A stretch of 64,000 bases of DNA from Clostridiaceae bacterium (GCA_904501705.1 CAJGCA010000001.1:1-64000); one strand, 5' to 3'. Shown: positions 44,519 to 53,913, counted from the first letter of the stretch. The notes: generated by a model from the sequence alone, not told the origin. Numbers and translations: made by a program.

Positions 44519-45730
44519 ATGAGCTATCTGAGCAAGAAGAACGTCGAAGACCTGAAGGTTGCCGGCAAGCGCGTGCTGGTGCGCTGCGATTTTAACGTGC
44601 CGCTGAAGAACGGTGTCATCACCGATGAGAACCGCATCGTGGCCGCTCTGCCCACCATCCAGTACCTCATCAACAACGGAGCGAAGGTCATCCTCTGCTC
44701 TCATCTGGGCAAGCCGAAAGGCGAGCCGAAGCCGGAGCTGTCCCTCGCCCCCGTGGCTGCACGCCTGAGCGAGAAGCTCGGCAAGGACGTTGTGTTCGCC
44801 GCGGACGATAACGTCGTGGGCGACAACGCCAAGGCAGCTGTTGCGGCGATGAAGGACGGCGATGTCGTGCTGCTGCAGAACACCCGTTACCGTGCAGAAG
44901 AGACCAAGAACGGCGAGGCCTTCTCTCAGGAGCTGGGCTCTCTGTGCGACCTCTTTGTCAACGATGCCTTCGGTGCGGCTCACCGTGCTCACTGCTCCAC
45001 CGTGGGCGTGGCTTCCTATGTTGAGGAGTCTGCCAACGGCTATCTAATGGCCAAAGAGGTACAGTACCTCGGCAGCGCCGTCAATAATCCTGCCCGTCCC
45101 TTTGTCACCATTCTGGGCGGCGCCAAGGTTGCCGACAAGCTGAACGTGATCGAGAACCTGCTGAACAAGGCAGACACCCTCATCATCGGCGGCGGTATGG
45201 CCTACACCTTCCTGGCTGCGAATGGCTACGGCGTGGGTACCTCTCTGCTGGACAGCGAGAAGATCGACTACTGCCGCGAGATGCTCGCGCGCGCCGAGGA
45301 GAAGGGCGTCAAGATCCTCCTCCCTGTCGACTGCACGATCGCGAAGGATTTCCCCACCCCCATCGACGGCGAAATCGCTGTGAACATTGTGGCGGCCGAT
45401 GCTATCCCTGACGATATGATGAGCCTGGATATCGGCCCTGCGACCGCTGAACTGTATGCCGCTGAGGTCAAGAACGCTAAGACGGTCGTGTGGAATGGCC
45501 CGATGGGTGTGTTTGAGAACCCCACGCTGGCGAAGGGCACCATCGCGGTTGCCAAGGCACTGGCTGAGACCGACGCTATCACGATTATCGGCGGTGGCGA
45601 CTCTGCTGCTGCAGTGAACACTCTCGGCTTCGGTGATAAGATGAGCCACATCTCCACCGGCGGCGGCGCTTCTCTCGAATTCCTCGAGGGCAAGGAGCTG
45701 CCAGGCATCGCCGCGATGAGCGATAAATAA
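44519..45730 (+). CDS. pgk: Phosphoglycerate kinase
   Basis: A 403-residue glycolytic kinase that transfers phosphate from 1,3-bisphosphoglycerate to [18 protein letters not shown] (about 19-33), [10 protein letters not shown], the hinge [20 protein letters not shown] and the nucleotide loop [10 protein letters not shown] are present, and [10 protein letters not shown] near the end. GAAAGGAAG lies about 7 bases before the ATG; the frame runs upstream into rsmF but has no supported earlier start. It begins an operon with tpiA and gpmI. Confidence 0.98.
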   Translation: MSYLSKKNVEDLKVAGKRVLVRCDFNVPLKNGVITDENRIVAALPTIQYLINNGAKVILCSHLGKPKGEPKPELSLAPVAARLSEKLGKDVVFAADDNVVGDNAKAAVAAMKDGDVVLLQNTRYRAEETKNGEAFSQELGSLCDLFVNDAFGAAHRAHCSTVGVASYVEESANGYLMAKEVQYLGSAVNNPARPFVTILGGAKVADKLNVIENLLNKADTLIIGGGMAYTFLAANGYGVGTSLLDSEKIDYCREMLARAEEKGVKILLPVDCTIAKDFPTPIDGEIAVNIVAADAIPDDMMSLDIGPATAELYAAEVKNAKTVVWNGPMGVFENPTLAKGTIAVAKALAETDAITIIGGGDSAAAVNTLGFGDKMSHISTGGGASLEFLEGKELPGIAAMSDK

Positions 45731-45754
45731 TCAAAAAGTAAGGAGTATAAAATT

Positions 45755-46507
45755 ATGGGTAAGTATGTTATTGCCGGTAACTGGAAAATGAACAAGACTC
45801 CGGCGGAAGCTACCGAACTGATCAATGCGATCAAGCCGCTCGTCGCGGAAGCGACCTGCGATGTGGTCGTGGGCGTCCCTTTCGTTGACCTACCCGCCGC
45901 CCTCGAGGCGACCGCAGGCACCAACATCGGCGTCGCTGCGCAGAACTGCTACTGGGAAAAGAGCGGTGCGTTCACCGGCGAGATCGCGGCGGACATGCTG
46001 CGTGCGATGGGTGTCGGCTACGTCATCCTCGGCCACAGCGAGCGCCGCACCTACTTTGGCGACACTGACGCAACCGTTGCCAAGCGTGTGCGCGGCGCGC
46101 TGGATGCGGGCCTGACCGTTATCCTCTGCGTGGGCGAATACCTCGAGCAGCGTGAGCAGGACATCACCGGTGAGGTCGTTGCGATGCAGACTAAGATCGC
46201 GCTTGATGGCGTCTCTGAGGAGGAGCTGAGCCGCATAATCATTGCCTACGAGCCTGTGTGGGCTATCGGCACCGGCAAGACCGCAACCGCCGAGCAGGCC
46301 AACGAAGTCTGTGCCCTCATCCGTAAGGTTATCGCGGATCTCTACAACGAGACTGCGGCAAAGGCTGTTACCATCCAGTACGGCGGCTCGATGAACGCGG
46401 CGAACGCGGCGGAGCTGCTCGCGATGTCCGACGTTGACGGCGGTCTGATCGGCGGCGCTTCTTTGAAGTCCAACGATTTTGCCACCATCGTCGCGGCAGC
46501 GAAATAA
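45755..46507 (+). CDS. tpiA: Triosephosphate isomerase
   Basis: A 250-residue TIM-barrel enzyme interconverting dihydroxyacetone phosphate and glyceraldehyde 3-phosphate. GNWKMNKTPAE carries the catalytic Asn and Lys, ILGHSERR the catalytic His, IAYEPVWAIGTGKTA the catalytic Glu and loop 6, and IQYGGSMN the phosphate site. TAAGGAG is about 8 bases upstream. It follows pgk by 24 bases. Confidence 0.98.
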   Translation: MGKYVIAGNWKMNKTPAEATELINAIKPLVAEATCDVVVGVPFVDLPAALEATAGTNIGVAAQNCYWEKSGAFTGEIAADMLRAMGVGYVILGHSERRTYFGDTDATVAKRVRGALDAGLTVILCVGEYLEQREQDITGEVVAMQTKIALDGVSEEELSRIIIAYEPVWAIGTGKTATAEQANEVCALIRKVIADLYNETAAKAVTIQYGGSMNAANAAELLAMSDVDGGLIGGASLKSNDFATIVAAAK

Positions 46508-46520
46508 GTAAATAGACTTT

Positions 46521-46553
46521 AAGAGGGCGCGGCGTTATGCCCCGCCCTCTTTT
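46521..46553 (+). terminator. Hairpin between tpiA and gpmI
   Basis: AAGAGGGCGCGGC pairs with GCCCCGCCCTCTT (one C-C mismatch) around GTTAT and ends in TTTT. It is within the glycolytic run, so it may lower gpmI expression relative to pgk and tpiA. Confidence 0.75.
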
Positions 46554-46573
46554 CACGAAAGGTGGATCCTACA

Positions 46574-48091
46574 ATGAAAAAACCTTTGACCCTCATTATC
46601 ATGGACGGTTTCGGCTTTAACCCCGACACCTACGGCAACGCCATCGAGGCGGCGGCTACCCCGAACCTCTCCAAGCTGTTTACCGGAAACCCCACCACGC
46701 AGATTGGCGCGTCGGGTCTTGACGTTGGTCTTCCCGACGGGCAGATGGGCAACAGCGAGGTCGGTCACACCAACATTGGCGCGGGACGCGTCGTGTATCA
46801 GATGCTCGTCAAGATCTCCAAGTCCATCACTGACGGCGATTTCTTTGACAACAAAGCGCTGCTCGGTGCGATGGGTAACTGCAAGGCGAACGATTCTGCC
46901 CTGCACCTCATCGGTCTGCTGTCCGACGGTGGCGTGCACAGCCACATAGAACACTTGTACGGTCTGCTCGAGATGGCGAAACGCCATGGCCTCGATAAGG
47001 TCTATGTCCACGCGCTGATGGACGGTCGCGATGTGCCTCCCTCCTCTGGTGTTGACTTTATGGCGCAGCTGTGCGATAAGATGAACGAGATCGGTGTCGG
47101 CAAGGTCGCGACTGTAATGGGTCGCTACTATGCGATGGACCGCGACTTTGCTTGGGATCGCGTGGAGAAGGCGTATGCTGCGATGGTGTACGGCGAGGGC
47201 AACACCGCCGACAACGCCGTTGAGGCGATGAAGGCGTCCTACGCCGCCAACATTACCGACGAGTTCGTGCTCCCCACCGTGCTGGAGAAGGACGGTAACA
47301 TCAAAGCGAACGACAGCGTCGTGTTCTTCAACTTCCGTCCTGATCGTGCTCGTCAGATCACCCGCACCTTCGTCGATCCCGCATTCGACGGCTTCGAGCG
47401 TAAGAACGGCTTCTTCCCGCTCGAATACGTCTGCATGACCAGCTACGACGCGACAATGCCGAACGTCAAGGTCGCGTTCGAGCCGCAGGAGTTGACGATG
47501 ACGATGGGCGAATATATCAGTGCGCAGGGCATGACCCAGCTGCGCATCGCCGAGACACAGAAATACGCTCACGTTACCTTCTTCTTTAACGGTGGCGAGG
47601 AGCGCACCTTCCCCGGCGAGGATCGCATTCTCATCCAGTCGCCTGACGTACCCACCTTCGACCTCAAGCCCGAAATGAGCGCTTATGAGGTGTGTGATGC
47701 GGTCGTGGAGCAGATCAACAGCGGCAAGTACGATGTCATCATCCTCAACTATGCCAACTGCGATATGGTTGGACACACCGGCATCTTCGACGCTGCTAAA
47801 GCGGCGGTCGAGGCGGTCGACACCTGCGTCGGTCGCACAGTCGAGGCGACGCTCGCGATGGGCGGCAAGGCGATCATCACCGCCGACCACGGCAACGCAG
47901 ACAAGATGTACGAGCCCGACGGCTCACCCTTCACGGCGCACACCACCTTCCCCGTCCCATTCTGCGTGGTCGGTCAGGAGTGTGAACTGCGTGACGGCGG
48001 TCGTCTTGCGGACATCGTCCCGACGATGCTCACCCTGCTCGACCTGCCTAAGCCTCCCGAAATGACCGGCGAATCCCTCATCGTAAATTAA
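46574..48091 (+). CDS. gpmI: 2,3-bisphosphoglycerate-independent phosphoglycerate mutase
   Basis: A 505-residue manganese-dependent mutase converting 3- to 2-phosphoglycerate. IMDGFGFNPDTYGNAI has the first metal aspartate, MGNSEVGHTNIGAG has the catalytic serine, HALMDGRDVPPSSG and the phosphatase-like end CDMVGHTG and ADHGNADKM hold further metal ligands. AAAGGTGG lies 8 bases before the ATG; an upstream in-frame start (4 codons earlier) overlaps that site. gap, eno and pyk are not in the window. Confidence 0.97.
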   Translation: MKKPLTLIIMDGFGFNPDTYGNAIEAAATPNLSKLFTGNPTTQIGASGLDVGLPDGQMGNSEVGHTNIGAGRVVYQMLVKISKSITDGDFFDNKALLGAMGNCKANDSALHLIGLLSDGGVHSHIEHLYGLLEMAKRHGLDKVYVHALMDGRDVPPSSGVDFMAQLCDKMNEIGVGKVATVMGRYYAMDRDFAWDRVEKAYAAMVYGEGNTADNAVEAMKASYAANITDEFVLPTVLEKDGNIKANDSVVFFNFRPDRARQITRTFVDPAFDGFERKNGFFPLEYVCMTSYDATMPNVKVAFEPQELTMTMGEYISAQGMTQLRIAETQKYAHVTFFFNGGEERTFPGEDRILIQSPDVPTFDLKPEMSAYEVCDAVVEQINSGKYDVIILNYANCDMVGHTGIFDAAKAAVEAVDTCVGRTVEATLAMGGKAIITADHGNADKMYEPDGSPFTAHTTFPVPFCVVGQECELRDGGRLADIVPTMLTLLDLPKPPEMTGESLIVN

Positions 48092-48101
48092 ACAAAACGA
48101 C

Positions 48102-48136
48102 AAGACGGCATAGCCTGATGGCTACGCCGTCTTTTT
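48102..48136. terminator. Bidirectional terminator between gpmI and spoVM
   Basis: AAGACGGC(A)TAGCC pairs with GGCTA(C)GCCGTCTT around TGAT and runs into TTTTT on the plus strand; on the minus strand it follows the spoVM stop codon by four bases. Confidence 0.85.
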
Positions 48137-48140
48137 AATT

Positions 48141-48233
48141 TTATTGCAGATCGTTCGGCACCTTCTCGATACCGAACAATTTTCTTAACAGACCGCCGAG
48201 CAGTTTCGGGCTCTTGATGACCACCACACGCAT
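48141..48233 (-). CDS. spoVM: Stage V sporulation protein SpoVM
   Basis: A 30-residue peptide starting MRVVVIKSPKLLGGLLRKLF, an amphipathic helix typical of SpoVM (the Bacillus protein is 26 residues). SpoVM recognises the convex outer forespore membrane and anchors SpoIVA for coat assembly. GGAGG lies 8 bases before the ATG. The same frame is open for 33 more codons upstream, but those codons lack a start with a ribosome site and overlap the small membrane protein gene. Its place at the end of the thiN block matches Bacillus. Confidence 0.9.
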   Translation of the reverse strand: MRVVVIKSPKLLGGLLRKLFGIEKVPNDLQ

Positions 48234-48247
48234 ATGTACCGCCTCCA

Positions 48248-48412
48248 TCAACGTTTTCCACAGGAGACCCCGCAGAGGATCAATGCTGCCGCAAGCAGCA
48301 CGACCATCAGCTTTGACGGGAGGATAGTACAAGACAACAGACCGACACCGAACGCCGCGAACAACCAGCCGTTCGAATCGTTATGCCGTTTCCCGCGGCT
48401 TCTGCATCGCAT
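48248..48412 (-). CDS. Small membrane protein of unknown function
   Basis: A 54-residue ORF: a basic start (MRCRSRGKRHNDSNG), then two short hydrophobic segments (about 16-31 and 34-50, VVLLAAALILCGVSC) joined by a LPSK turn, ending CGKR. Three cysteines lie in or near the membrane part. GGGAGG lies 8 bases before the ATG, and the stop is 14 bases before spoVM, so it is very likely translated and co-transcribed with spoVM. I do not recognise a named family. A sporulation-linked role is suggested only by its neighbour. Confidence 0.72.
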   Translation of the reverse strand: MRCRSRGKRHNDSNGWLFAAFGVGLLSCTILPSKLMVVLLAAALILCGVSCGKR

Positions 48413-48456
48413 ACCTAAGACCTCCCGTCAATGTGAATATCCTGTGTCTATTACAG

Positions 48457-48486
48457 ACTATGCACATCACGTGAATAGGGTGTCAA
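48457..48486 (-). promoter_or_regulatory. Candidate promoter before the small membrane protein-spoVM pair
   Basis: On the minus strand TTGACA (48481-48486), 18-base spacer, CATAGT (48457-48462). It overlaps the thiN stop codon. The CATA start of the -10 resembles mother-cell or forespore sigma factor boxes, but the -35 is sigmaA-like, so the sigma factor is unclear. Confidence 0.35.
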
Positions 48487-49112
48487 TCTTTTGAACGAAA
48501 CACGAGTAGCGTGCCATCGGTAAAGGTAATCTCGCAAGGAGCGCCTTGCGCTGCGTTGCTTACACACAGAGGGTCGGATGGTTGCAGGTCATAGTCGAAT
48601 AATTCATACGCCGCGTGTCGGATAGATAGCCTATGCACCGTACCGCCAAACGCAAACAGTGATAACGACCAGCCCACCATCGGGTCAGCAACGTAAGGTG
48701 AGGTCGTGACCGCACAAATGCGGTTCTCACCATCCGCCATCACCGCGTGACAACCCGCCTCGGCAAGCTGTACGAGTAGTTGCGTGGCGGCATACTGGTG
48801 ATCCAGCCGCCCACCGACACAGCCTAAAAGCAGGAAATCGGTTAATCCTTTTTGTCTTGCATAATCCACTGCTGCGGCCGTGTCCGTGCAGTCCTTACGC
48901 ACGGGCAAGCGAACGACCTCAACCGCAGAGGGCAGACACGACATTGTGGAGGAATCAAAATCCGCCACAACAGCCGCCAGAGACACGCAGAGTTGCTCCG
49001 CGAGCCTCCATCCTCCGTCCGCAGCAATAAAGACGTCATCAGGACGCAACAGCTCCCGCAAGGAGGACGCGTCGGACACCGGACCGGCAGACAAGATCAC
49101 ACAACGGCTCAT
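48483..49112 (-). CDS. thiN: Thiamine pyrophosphokinase
   Basis: A 209-residue kinase converting thiamine to thiamine pyrophosphate with ATP. ADGGWRLAEQL (about 31-41), VVADFDSS (about 48-55), KDCTDTAAAVDYA and GCVGGRLDHQYA are the active-site motifs; the C-terminal beta domain binds thiamine. The ATG overlaps the rsgA stop as ATGA, so it is translationally coupled; a GTG four codons earlier sits on the ribosome site. rpe, which lies between rsgA and thiN in Bacillus, is absent. Confidence 0.92.
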   Translation of the reverse strand: MSRCVILSAGPVSDASSLRELLRPDDVFIAADGGWRLAEQLCVSLAAVVADFDSSTMSCLPSAVEVVRLPVRKDCTDTAAAVDYARQKGLTDFLLLGCVGGRLDHQYAATQLLVQLAEAGCHAVMADGENRICAVTTSPYVADPMVGWSLSLFAFGGTVHRLSIRHAAYELFDYDLQPSDPLCVSNAAQGAPCEITFTDGTLLVFRSKD

Positions 49113-49996
49113 CCCTTCACCCACTCCTTTTTATCCTTTACTGCCTCATACATCGTCACATAACTCTCATAGCGAGAGCGAGCAATTAGCCCTTCCTCCA
49201 CCGCCTGCCGCACGCCGCAGTTCGGCTCTTTATAATGGGCGCAACCGATAAATCGGCAATCATTCACAAAAGGAGCAAACTCACGGAAGCAATCGGCCAG
49301 TTCGTCCTTATTGATCGGCTCGACCTGCTCAAGATCGAGCGAGGAAAAGCCAGGCGTGTCCACAATATAACCATCCGCCAAATGATACAGTGTTGCTGTG
49401 CGGGTGGTGTGGCGGCCGCGGCCGAGTTTTTGGCTGATCTCCCCTGTCTCCAACACGAGCGACGGGTCAATCGCGTTAAGAATACTGCTCTTTCCTACAC
49501 CCGAATTGCCTGAAAACACACTGATATGTCCTGCCAAACGCTTGCGCAATGGTTCAAGGGAGTCAGGCTGCATAGCCGACACGACAAAGCATTCCAGCCC
49601 CGCCTTACGGTAGGTCTCCTCCAATTCCGACGGATCGGCAAGATCAGCCTTATTGATGACGACGATCGGGGTGATCTCCTTCTTTTCCGCGATGGCAATC
49701 ATCTTGTCCAGCACCAACGTATTTGTTGTCGGCTGACAGACGGAGGCCACCAGCACCAGCAGATCCAGGTTCGCCACGGGCGGACGCAAAAGGTTGTTTC
49801 GTCGTTCAAGCACCTGCGTGAGGAAGCCCTCCCCCGACGGCTGCACCTCGATCTCGACGCGATCACCCGCGACGGGCGTGATGCCCTGCCGCCGTAAATT
49901 GCCGCGTGCGCGGCAGGTATATACCGCATCGGCGGTCTCTACATAGTAGAAACCGCCGATGCCGCGCAATATAATTCCTTGCTTATTATTCGTCAT
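49109..49996 (-). CDS. rsgA: Ribosome small subunit-dependent GTPase RsgA
   Basis: A 295-residue circularly permuted GTPase that matures the 30S subunit. Order: OB fold (about 5-65), G4 INKAD, G1 SGNSGVGKSSILN, the switch region GRGRHTTRTA, G3 DTPGF, and a zinc domain with CRFIGCAHYKEPNC. GAGG lies 8 bases before the ATG; it begins 9 bases after prkC. Confidence 0.95.
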   Translation of the reverse strand: MTNNKQGIILRGIGGFYYVETADAVYTCRARGNLRRQGITPVAGDRVEIEVQPSGEGFLTQVLERRNNLLRPPVANLDLLVLVASVCQPTTNTLVLDKMIAIAEKKEITPIVVINKADLADPSELEETYRKAGLECFVVSAMQPDSLEPLRKRLAGHISVFSGNSGVGKSSILNAIDPSLVLETGEISQKLGRGRHTTRTATLYHLADGYIVDTPGFSSLDLEQVEPINKDELADCFREFAPFVNDCRFIGCAHYKEPNCGVRQAVEEGLIARSRYESYVTMYEAVKDKKEWVKG

Positions 49997-50005
49997 ATTC
50001 TTGCC

Positions 50006-52090
50006 TCAACCCACAGGTTCAGCATTTGGCGCAGAAGAGGTGGGCTCGTCATCCGGCGTAGAAACGGATGGATCCTGCTCGGGTGTGGAGGGTGTATCGG
50101 ACGGCTCAACAAAATCCTGAATACTGAGCAGCGAAAAATTACCGCTGACGCCATCGACCTGGAACTCCGCATAGGTAGCAAAGCTATTCTTGCCGGCCAC
50201 GCTGATCTTAACCGTAACCTTGTAGGAGTCCTTCGCCAGCGTTGTCTTAAATTTCAGCGTGCCGATATCCTTCGGCATAATGCTCGAGTTACTCGAGGTC
50301 AATGCAGAATCCAGCTTGCCGTCCACGTAGAACTGCAGATCCACCGTCGTATCGGTATTCGGCAGGTATAGCTTGATCTCCACATCGCGATAGCCCGTGC
50401 TGACCATCAGCTTAATGTTGACATCAGGATACTGATCGATGGTATGATCCGGCGTCACCGATACGACCGCGCCCTTAGGAGCGATGCTATTGACCTCTTC
50501 TACGGTGATCTTTGTCTGATCAAAGCCCGCGGTCACCAGCTTCTGAATCGCCGCATCCTTGGAAAGACTCTCAACATTCGGCATATCGATTGGCTCAGCC
50601 TGCGGCTTACCACTGCTAATGTAAATCGTGACGGTCGAGCCGTGTTCCACCTCGGCTCCCGCCTCGGGATCAAGGCGAATTGCCATGCCCTCTTTAACAT
50701 CGGCGCTGCTCTCCATCGACTCTTCCACTTTAAACTCCGCCTGTTCAAGACGACGGCGAACATCGCTCGGTTTTTCGCCGGGGGTCATCGTGGGAACCTT
50801 TTCCTTTTTGGATCCCTTGCTGATATACAGCGTTATCGTGCCACGCATCTTGATGGTCTTACCCGCGGCAGGCTCCTGCTTATAAACATAGCCCTCTGGC
50901 TGCTCGCTGTTATACGCCTCTTCGATCTTAATGGTATAATTGCCGATCTTTTCGTAGGTCTGTACCTCGTCGTTATAATGCTTACCCACAAAGTTGTATA
51001 CCGTAATATCGTCTTTGGCGCCCTGATTAAAGAGCTTCGGCAAAAAGAACGCCAGCACGATGCCCACTACCAGCACGATCGCCGCCGCTACGGCGATGAG
51101 AATCGCCACGGTCGAGGTCTTCTTCTTATCCTCCTCGCCGTTCTTATCTCCGCGGGATTTGGTACTTAACTCATCCTCGCCGCGCACACGAGTAATTGCA
51201 TCCACGTAACGGGTCGGTGTCTCATCCACAAAATAGGTGTAAGCAAACTTGATCGACGGATTACGCTTAAACTCGTCAATGTCGCTAAGCATCTCAGCGG
51301 CAGACTGATAGCGCTTGTCAGCGTCCTTCTGCATCGCCTTGATGGTAATCTGCTCGAGGCCCTCGGGAACATCCTCATTGATGAGGCACGGCATCGTCGG
51401 TTCGGACTGCATCTGCATGATCGCGACCGACACCGCGTTATCCGCCTCGAACGGCAGGCGACCCGTCAGCATCTCATACAGCACCACGCCGACAGAATAC
51501 AGATCCGCCTTCTCGTCGGTGATCTCGCCGCGAGCCTGCTCGGGGCTGATATAATGCACCGAACCGATCGCCTTCTCGCCATCCATCGTCGCGCGCATCT
51601 CACTGCGGGACAGACGTGCGATGCCGAAGTCGGTCACCTTGATGGTGCCATCGGACAGCAGCATAATGTTCTGCGGCTTTATGTCGCGGTGAACAATGCC
51701 CTTATCGTGCGCGTGCTGCAGGGCGCGCAGGATCTGCACGGTGAAATGCACCGCTTCTTTCCAGCGGATATCCTTGCGCTGATCGAGATATTCCTTGAGA
51801 GTGATACCGTCGATGTACTCCATCACAATGTACTGCAGATGCTGACCAAAGCCCACGTCCAGCACCTTCACGATGTTCGGGTGGTTCAATATAGCGATCG
51901 CCTTTGACTCGTTACGGAATCGGCGAGTAAACTCCTCATTGGTCAGAAATTCGTCGCGCAGGATCTTCACCGCTACCGTGCGATCATCCACACTGTCGTA
52001 AGCCTTATACACATACGCCATACCGCCAACACCAATCAGCTCACGCATCTCATAGCGGCCATCCAGCCGTTTACCTAAATACTTATCCAT
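50006..52090 (-). CDS. prkC: PASTA-domain Ser/Thr protein kinase (PrkC/StkP type)
   Basis: A 694-residue transmembrane kinase. The kinase domain (about 8-270) has GVGGMAYVYKA, VKIL lysine, HRDIKPQNI and TDFGIARL; a membrane helix lies at about 335-355. Outside are three PASTA repeats (about 370-575), a further beta domain (about 575-660) and a Pro/Ser/Thr-rich end. Such kinases sense muropeptides or lipid II and control wall synthesis, division and spore germination. The start MDKY is 8 bases after AGGAA; the ATG three codons earlier lies on the ribosome site. It pairs with the PP2C phosphatase gene just upstream. Confidence 0.95.
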   Translation of the reverse strand: MDKYLGKRLDGRYEMRELIGVGGMAYVYKAYDSVDDRTVAVKILRDEFLTNEEFTRRFRNESKAIAILNHPNIVKVLDVGFGQHLQYIVMEYIDGITLKEYLDQRKDIRWKEAVHFTVQILRALQHAHDKGIVHRDIKPQNIMLLSDGTIKVTDFGIARLSRSEMRATMDGEKAIGSVHYISPEQARGEITDEKADLYSVGVVLYEMLTGRLPFEADNAVSVAIMQMQSEPTMPCLINEDVPEGLEQITIKAMQKDADKRYQSAAEMLSDIDEFKRNPSIKFAYTYFVDETPTRYVDAITRVRGEDELSTKSRGDKNGEEDKKKTSTVAILIAVAAAIVLVVGIVLAFFLPKLFNQGAKDDITVYNFVGKHYNDEVQTYEKIGNYTIKIEEAYNSEQPEGYVYKQEPAAGKTIKMRGTITLYISKGSKKEKVPTMTPGEKPSDVRRRLEQAEFKVEESMESSADVKEGMAIRLDPEAGAEVEHGSTVTIYISSGKPQAEPIDMPNVESLSKDAAIQKLVTAGFDQTKITVEEVNSIAPKGAVVSVTPDHTIDQYPDVNIKLMVSTGYRDVEIKLYLPNTDTTVDLQFYVDGKLDSALTSSNSSIMPKDIGTLKFKTTLAKDSYKVTVKISVAGKNSFATYAEFQVDGVSGNFSLLSIQDFVEPSDTPSTPEQDPSVSTPDDEPTSSAPNAEPVG

Positions 52091-52126
52091 ATTGATCATT
52101 CCTCATCTTTCTGAATAGTCGTTCGG

Positions 52127-52849
52127 TCATTCACTCTGTTCCATCAGAACAGCCGTTATGTTATCTGTGCCCCCGCCATCCAAAGCGGATTGAATCAGTA
52201 TATCTATGCCGGCATCGTTGCCAAGCAGCTCAGAAAGCACGGTGTCGTCAACCATATTCGTCAGGCCGTCGGTGCACAGCAGCAGCTTATCGTTCGGCTC
52301 GAGCTCAAGCTCATCAAATTCGCCCTCCTCCATCGCCGACACACCAAGCGCACGGGTGATAAAGTGCTTGCGCGGATGAGAGCGTGCTTGCTCCTCCGTA
52401 AGCTGACCGCTCTCGATCATCTCCTGCACGACCGAATGATCGCGGGTGATTTGCTGTAAAGTATTTCCTCTATACAGATATACCCGACTGTCTCCTACGT
52501 GGGAGATGTAGGCATTCTTTCCAAATACGACGACGGCGACCACTGTGGTCCCCATGCCCTCGCATTGCGGATTGGATATCGCTTGATCAAAGATCTCAAT
52601 GTTGGCTGCTGCCATGGCGCTGGCCAATAGATGATCCGGGCGCAGTGCAGCTCCATTCGCGTATCCGTCAACAATTCGCCCCGAAATAATATCCACAGCG
52701 ATATCGCTGGCAACATTGCCGCCATTTGCGCCGCCCATACCGTCGCACACCACGGCGTAATAGCCGTCGTTGTCCAACGTGCCGTAGCGCAACGCGTCTT
52801 GATTGCTGCTGCGCACAAGACCGATATGCGTATCACCGGTCAATTTCAT
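52127..52849 (-). CDS. prpC: PP2C-type Ser/Thr phosphatase (PrpC/Stp)
   Basis: A 240-residue PPM phosphatase that reverses PrkC phosphorylation. Metal motifs are SSNQDA (about 14-19), VVCDGMGGANGG (about 33-44), SHVGDSRVYLY, LLCTDGLTNMV and GGGTDNITAVL. AAGGAGG is 7 bases before the ATG. Its start overlaps the rlmN stop by 4 bases. Confidence 0.95.
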   Translation of the reverse strand: MKLTGDTHIGLVRSSNQDALRYGTLDNDGYYAVVCDGMGGANGGNVASDIAVDIISGRIVDGYANGAALRPDHLLASAMAAANIEIFDQAISNPQCEGMGTTVVAVVVFGKNAYISHVGDSRVYLYRGNTLQQITRDHSVVQEMIESGQLTEEQARSHPRKHFITRALGVSAMEEGEFDELELEPNDKLLLCTDGLTNMVDDTVLSELLGNDAGIDILIQSALDGGGTDNITAVLMEQSE

Positions 52850-53901
52850 GGTAACGCCTCCTTTCCTTCATCCTGTTGGTCAGCCTGTCTTCGCAACTGA
52901 CCGCAGGATGCATTGATGTCTGCTCCCAATGTGCGGCGCACCGTCACATTGATCCCCCGTTTCTCCAGCACCTTCATAAAGTTCTGGATGCGCAGTCGGG
53001 AACTGCGCTGTTGGGCTTTGCCTGCCACGGCGTTCACGGGAATGAGATTGACGTGGCAGAGCACCCCCTGCAATCGGTCGGCTAACTCCTCGGCGTGTGC
53101 GTCGGAGTCGTTGAAGCCGTTAATCATCGCATATTCAAAAGAGATGCGCCGTCCGGTCGCTTCTATATACTCGCGACACGCGGTGAGCAACTCGTCGATC
53201 GGCCAGCGTCGGTTGACCGGCATCGTGCGCGATCGGATCTCGTCGTTCGGTGCGTGGAGCGAAATAGACAAGGTTAGCGGAATCTGCTCTTTCATCAGGC
53301 GGTATATCCCCGGCACAACCCCGCAGGTCGACAGGGATATGTGGCGCATCCCGATATGGACGCCACCCTCCTGACCTAACATACGAAGGAATTGCACCAC
53401 ATTATCGTAGTTATCCAGCGGCTCACCCATCCCCATTAGCACAACGGAGGACACGCGCACGCCAGCATCTTTCTGAGCGGTCTCGATCTGCGCCATCATC
53501 TCGGCGGCAGACAGATTTCGGATAAAGCCGCCAATGCCCGTCGCGCAGAAGGTGCACCCCATTTTACACCCCACTTGGGTGGATAAGCACTGACTCCAGC
53601 CGTGTTTATACTGCATCAGCACCGATTCGACGGTCTCGCCGTCGTCCAGACGAAAGAGATACTTCACCGTACCGTCGATCGCCGATGTCAGCTTACGCAG
53701 GATGGTGACACCAGGGATGGTGAACTCAGCCGCGAGTGTTGCGCGTAGATCCTTCGGCAGATTGGTCATCTGCAAAAAATCCGTCACACCCGCATCCAGC
53801 CATTCGCGGATCTGCTTAGCGCGGAAGGCGGGCTGACCGTTTTCTTTCAGCCATTCGCCCAGCGTCTCCTGCGTCATAGAGCGAATATCTAAGGAACTCA
53901 C
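52846..53901 (-). CDS. rlmN: Dual-specificity 23S rRNA/tRNA (adenine-C2) methyltransferase RlmN
   Basis: A 351-residue radical SAM enzyme making 2-methyladenine in 23S rRNA (A2503) and some tRNAs. The cluster motif is CKMGCTFC (CxxxCxxC); GMGEPLDNYDNV and SLHAPNDEIR follow; the reactive cysteine lies near the end in INASCGQLR. The start is GTG, 5 bases after AGGTG. It overlaps prpC and follows rsmB by 12 bases. Confidence 0.96.
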   Translation of the reverse strand: MSSLDIRSMTQETLGEWLKENGQPAFRAKQIREWLDAGVTDFLQMTNLPKDLRATLAAEFTIPGVTILRKLTSAIDGTVKYLFRLDDGETVESVLMQYKHGWSQCLSTQVGCKMGCTFCATGIGGFIRNLSAAEMMAQIETAQKDAGVRVSSVVLMGMGEPLDNYDNVVQFLRMLGQEGGVHIGMRHISLSTCGVVPGIYRLMKEQIPLTLSISLHAPNDEIRSRTMPVNRRWPIDELLTACREYIEATGRRISFEYAMINGFNDSDAHAEELADRLQGVLCHVNLIPVNAVAGKAQQRSSRLRIQNFMKVLEKRGINVTVRRTLGADINASCGQLRRQADQQDEGKEALP

Positions 53902-53913
53902 GCCGTCACCTAC

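Noticed and set aside
46553..47890. A 445-codon minus-strand frame opposite gpmI
   Set aside because: Shadow of gpmI, whose catalytic motifs are complete.
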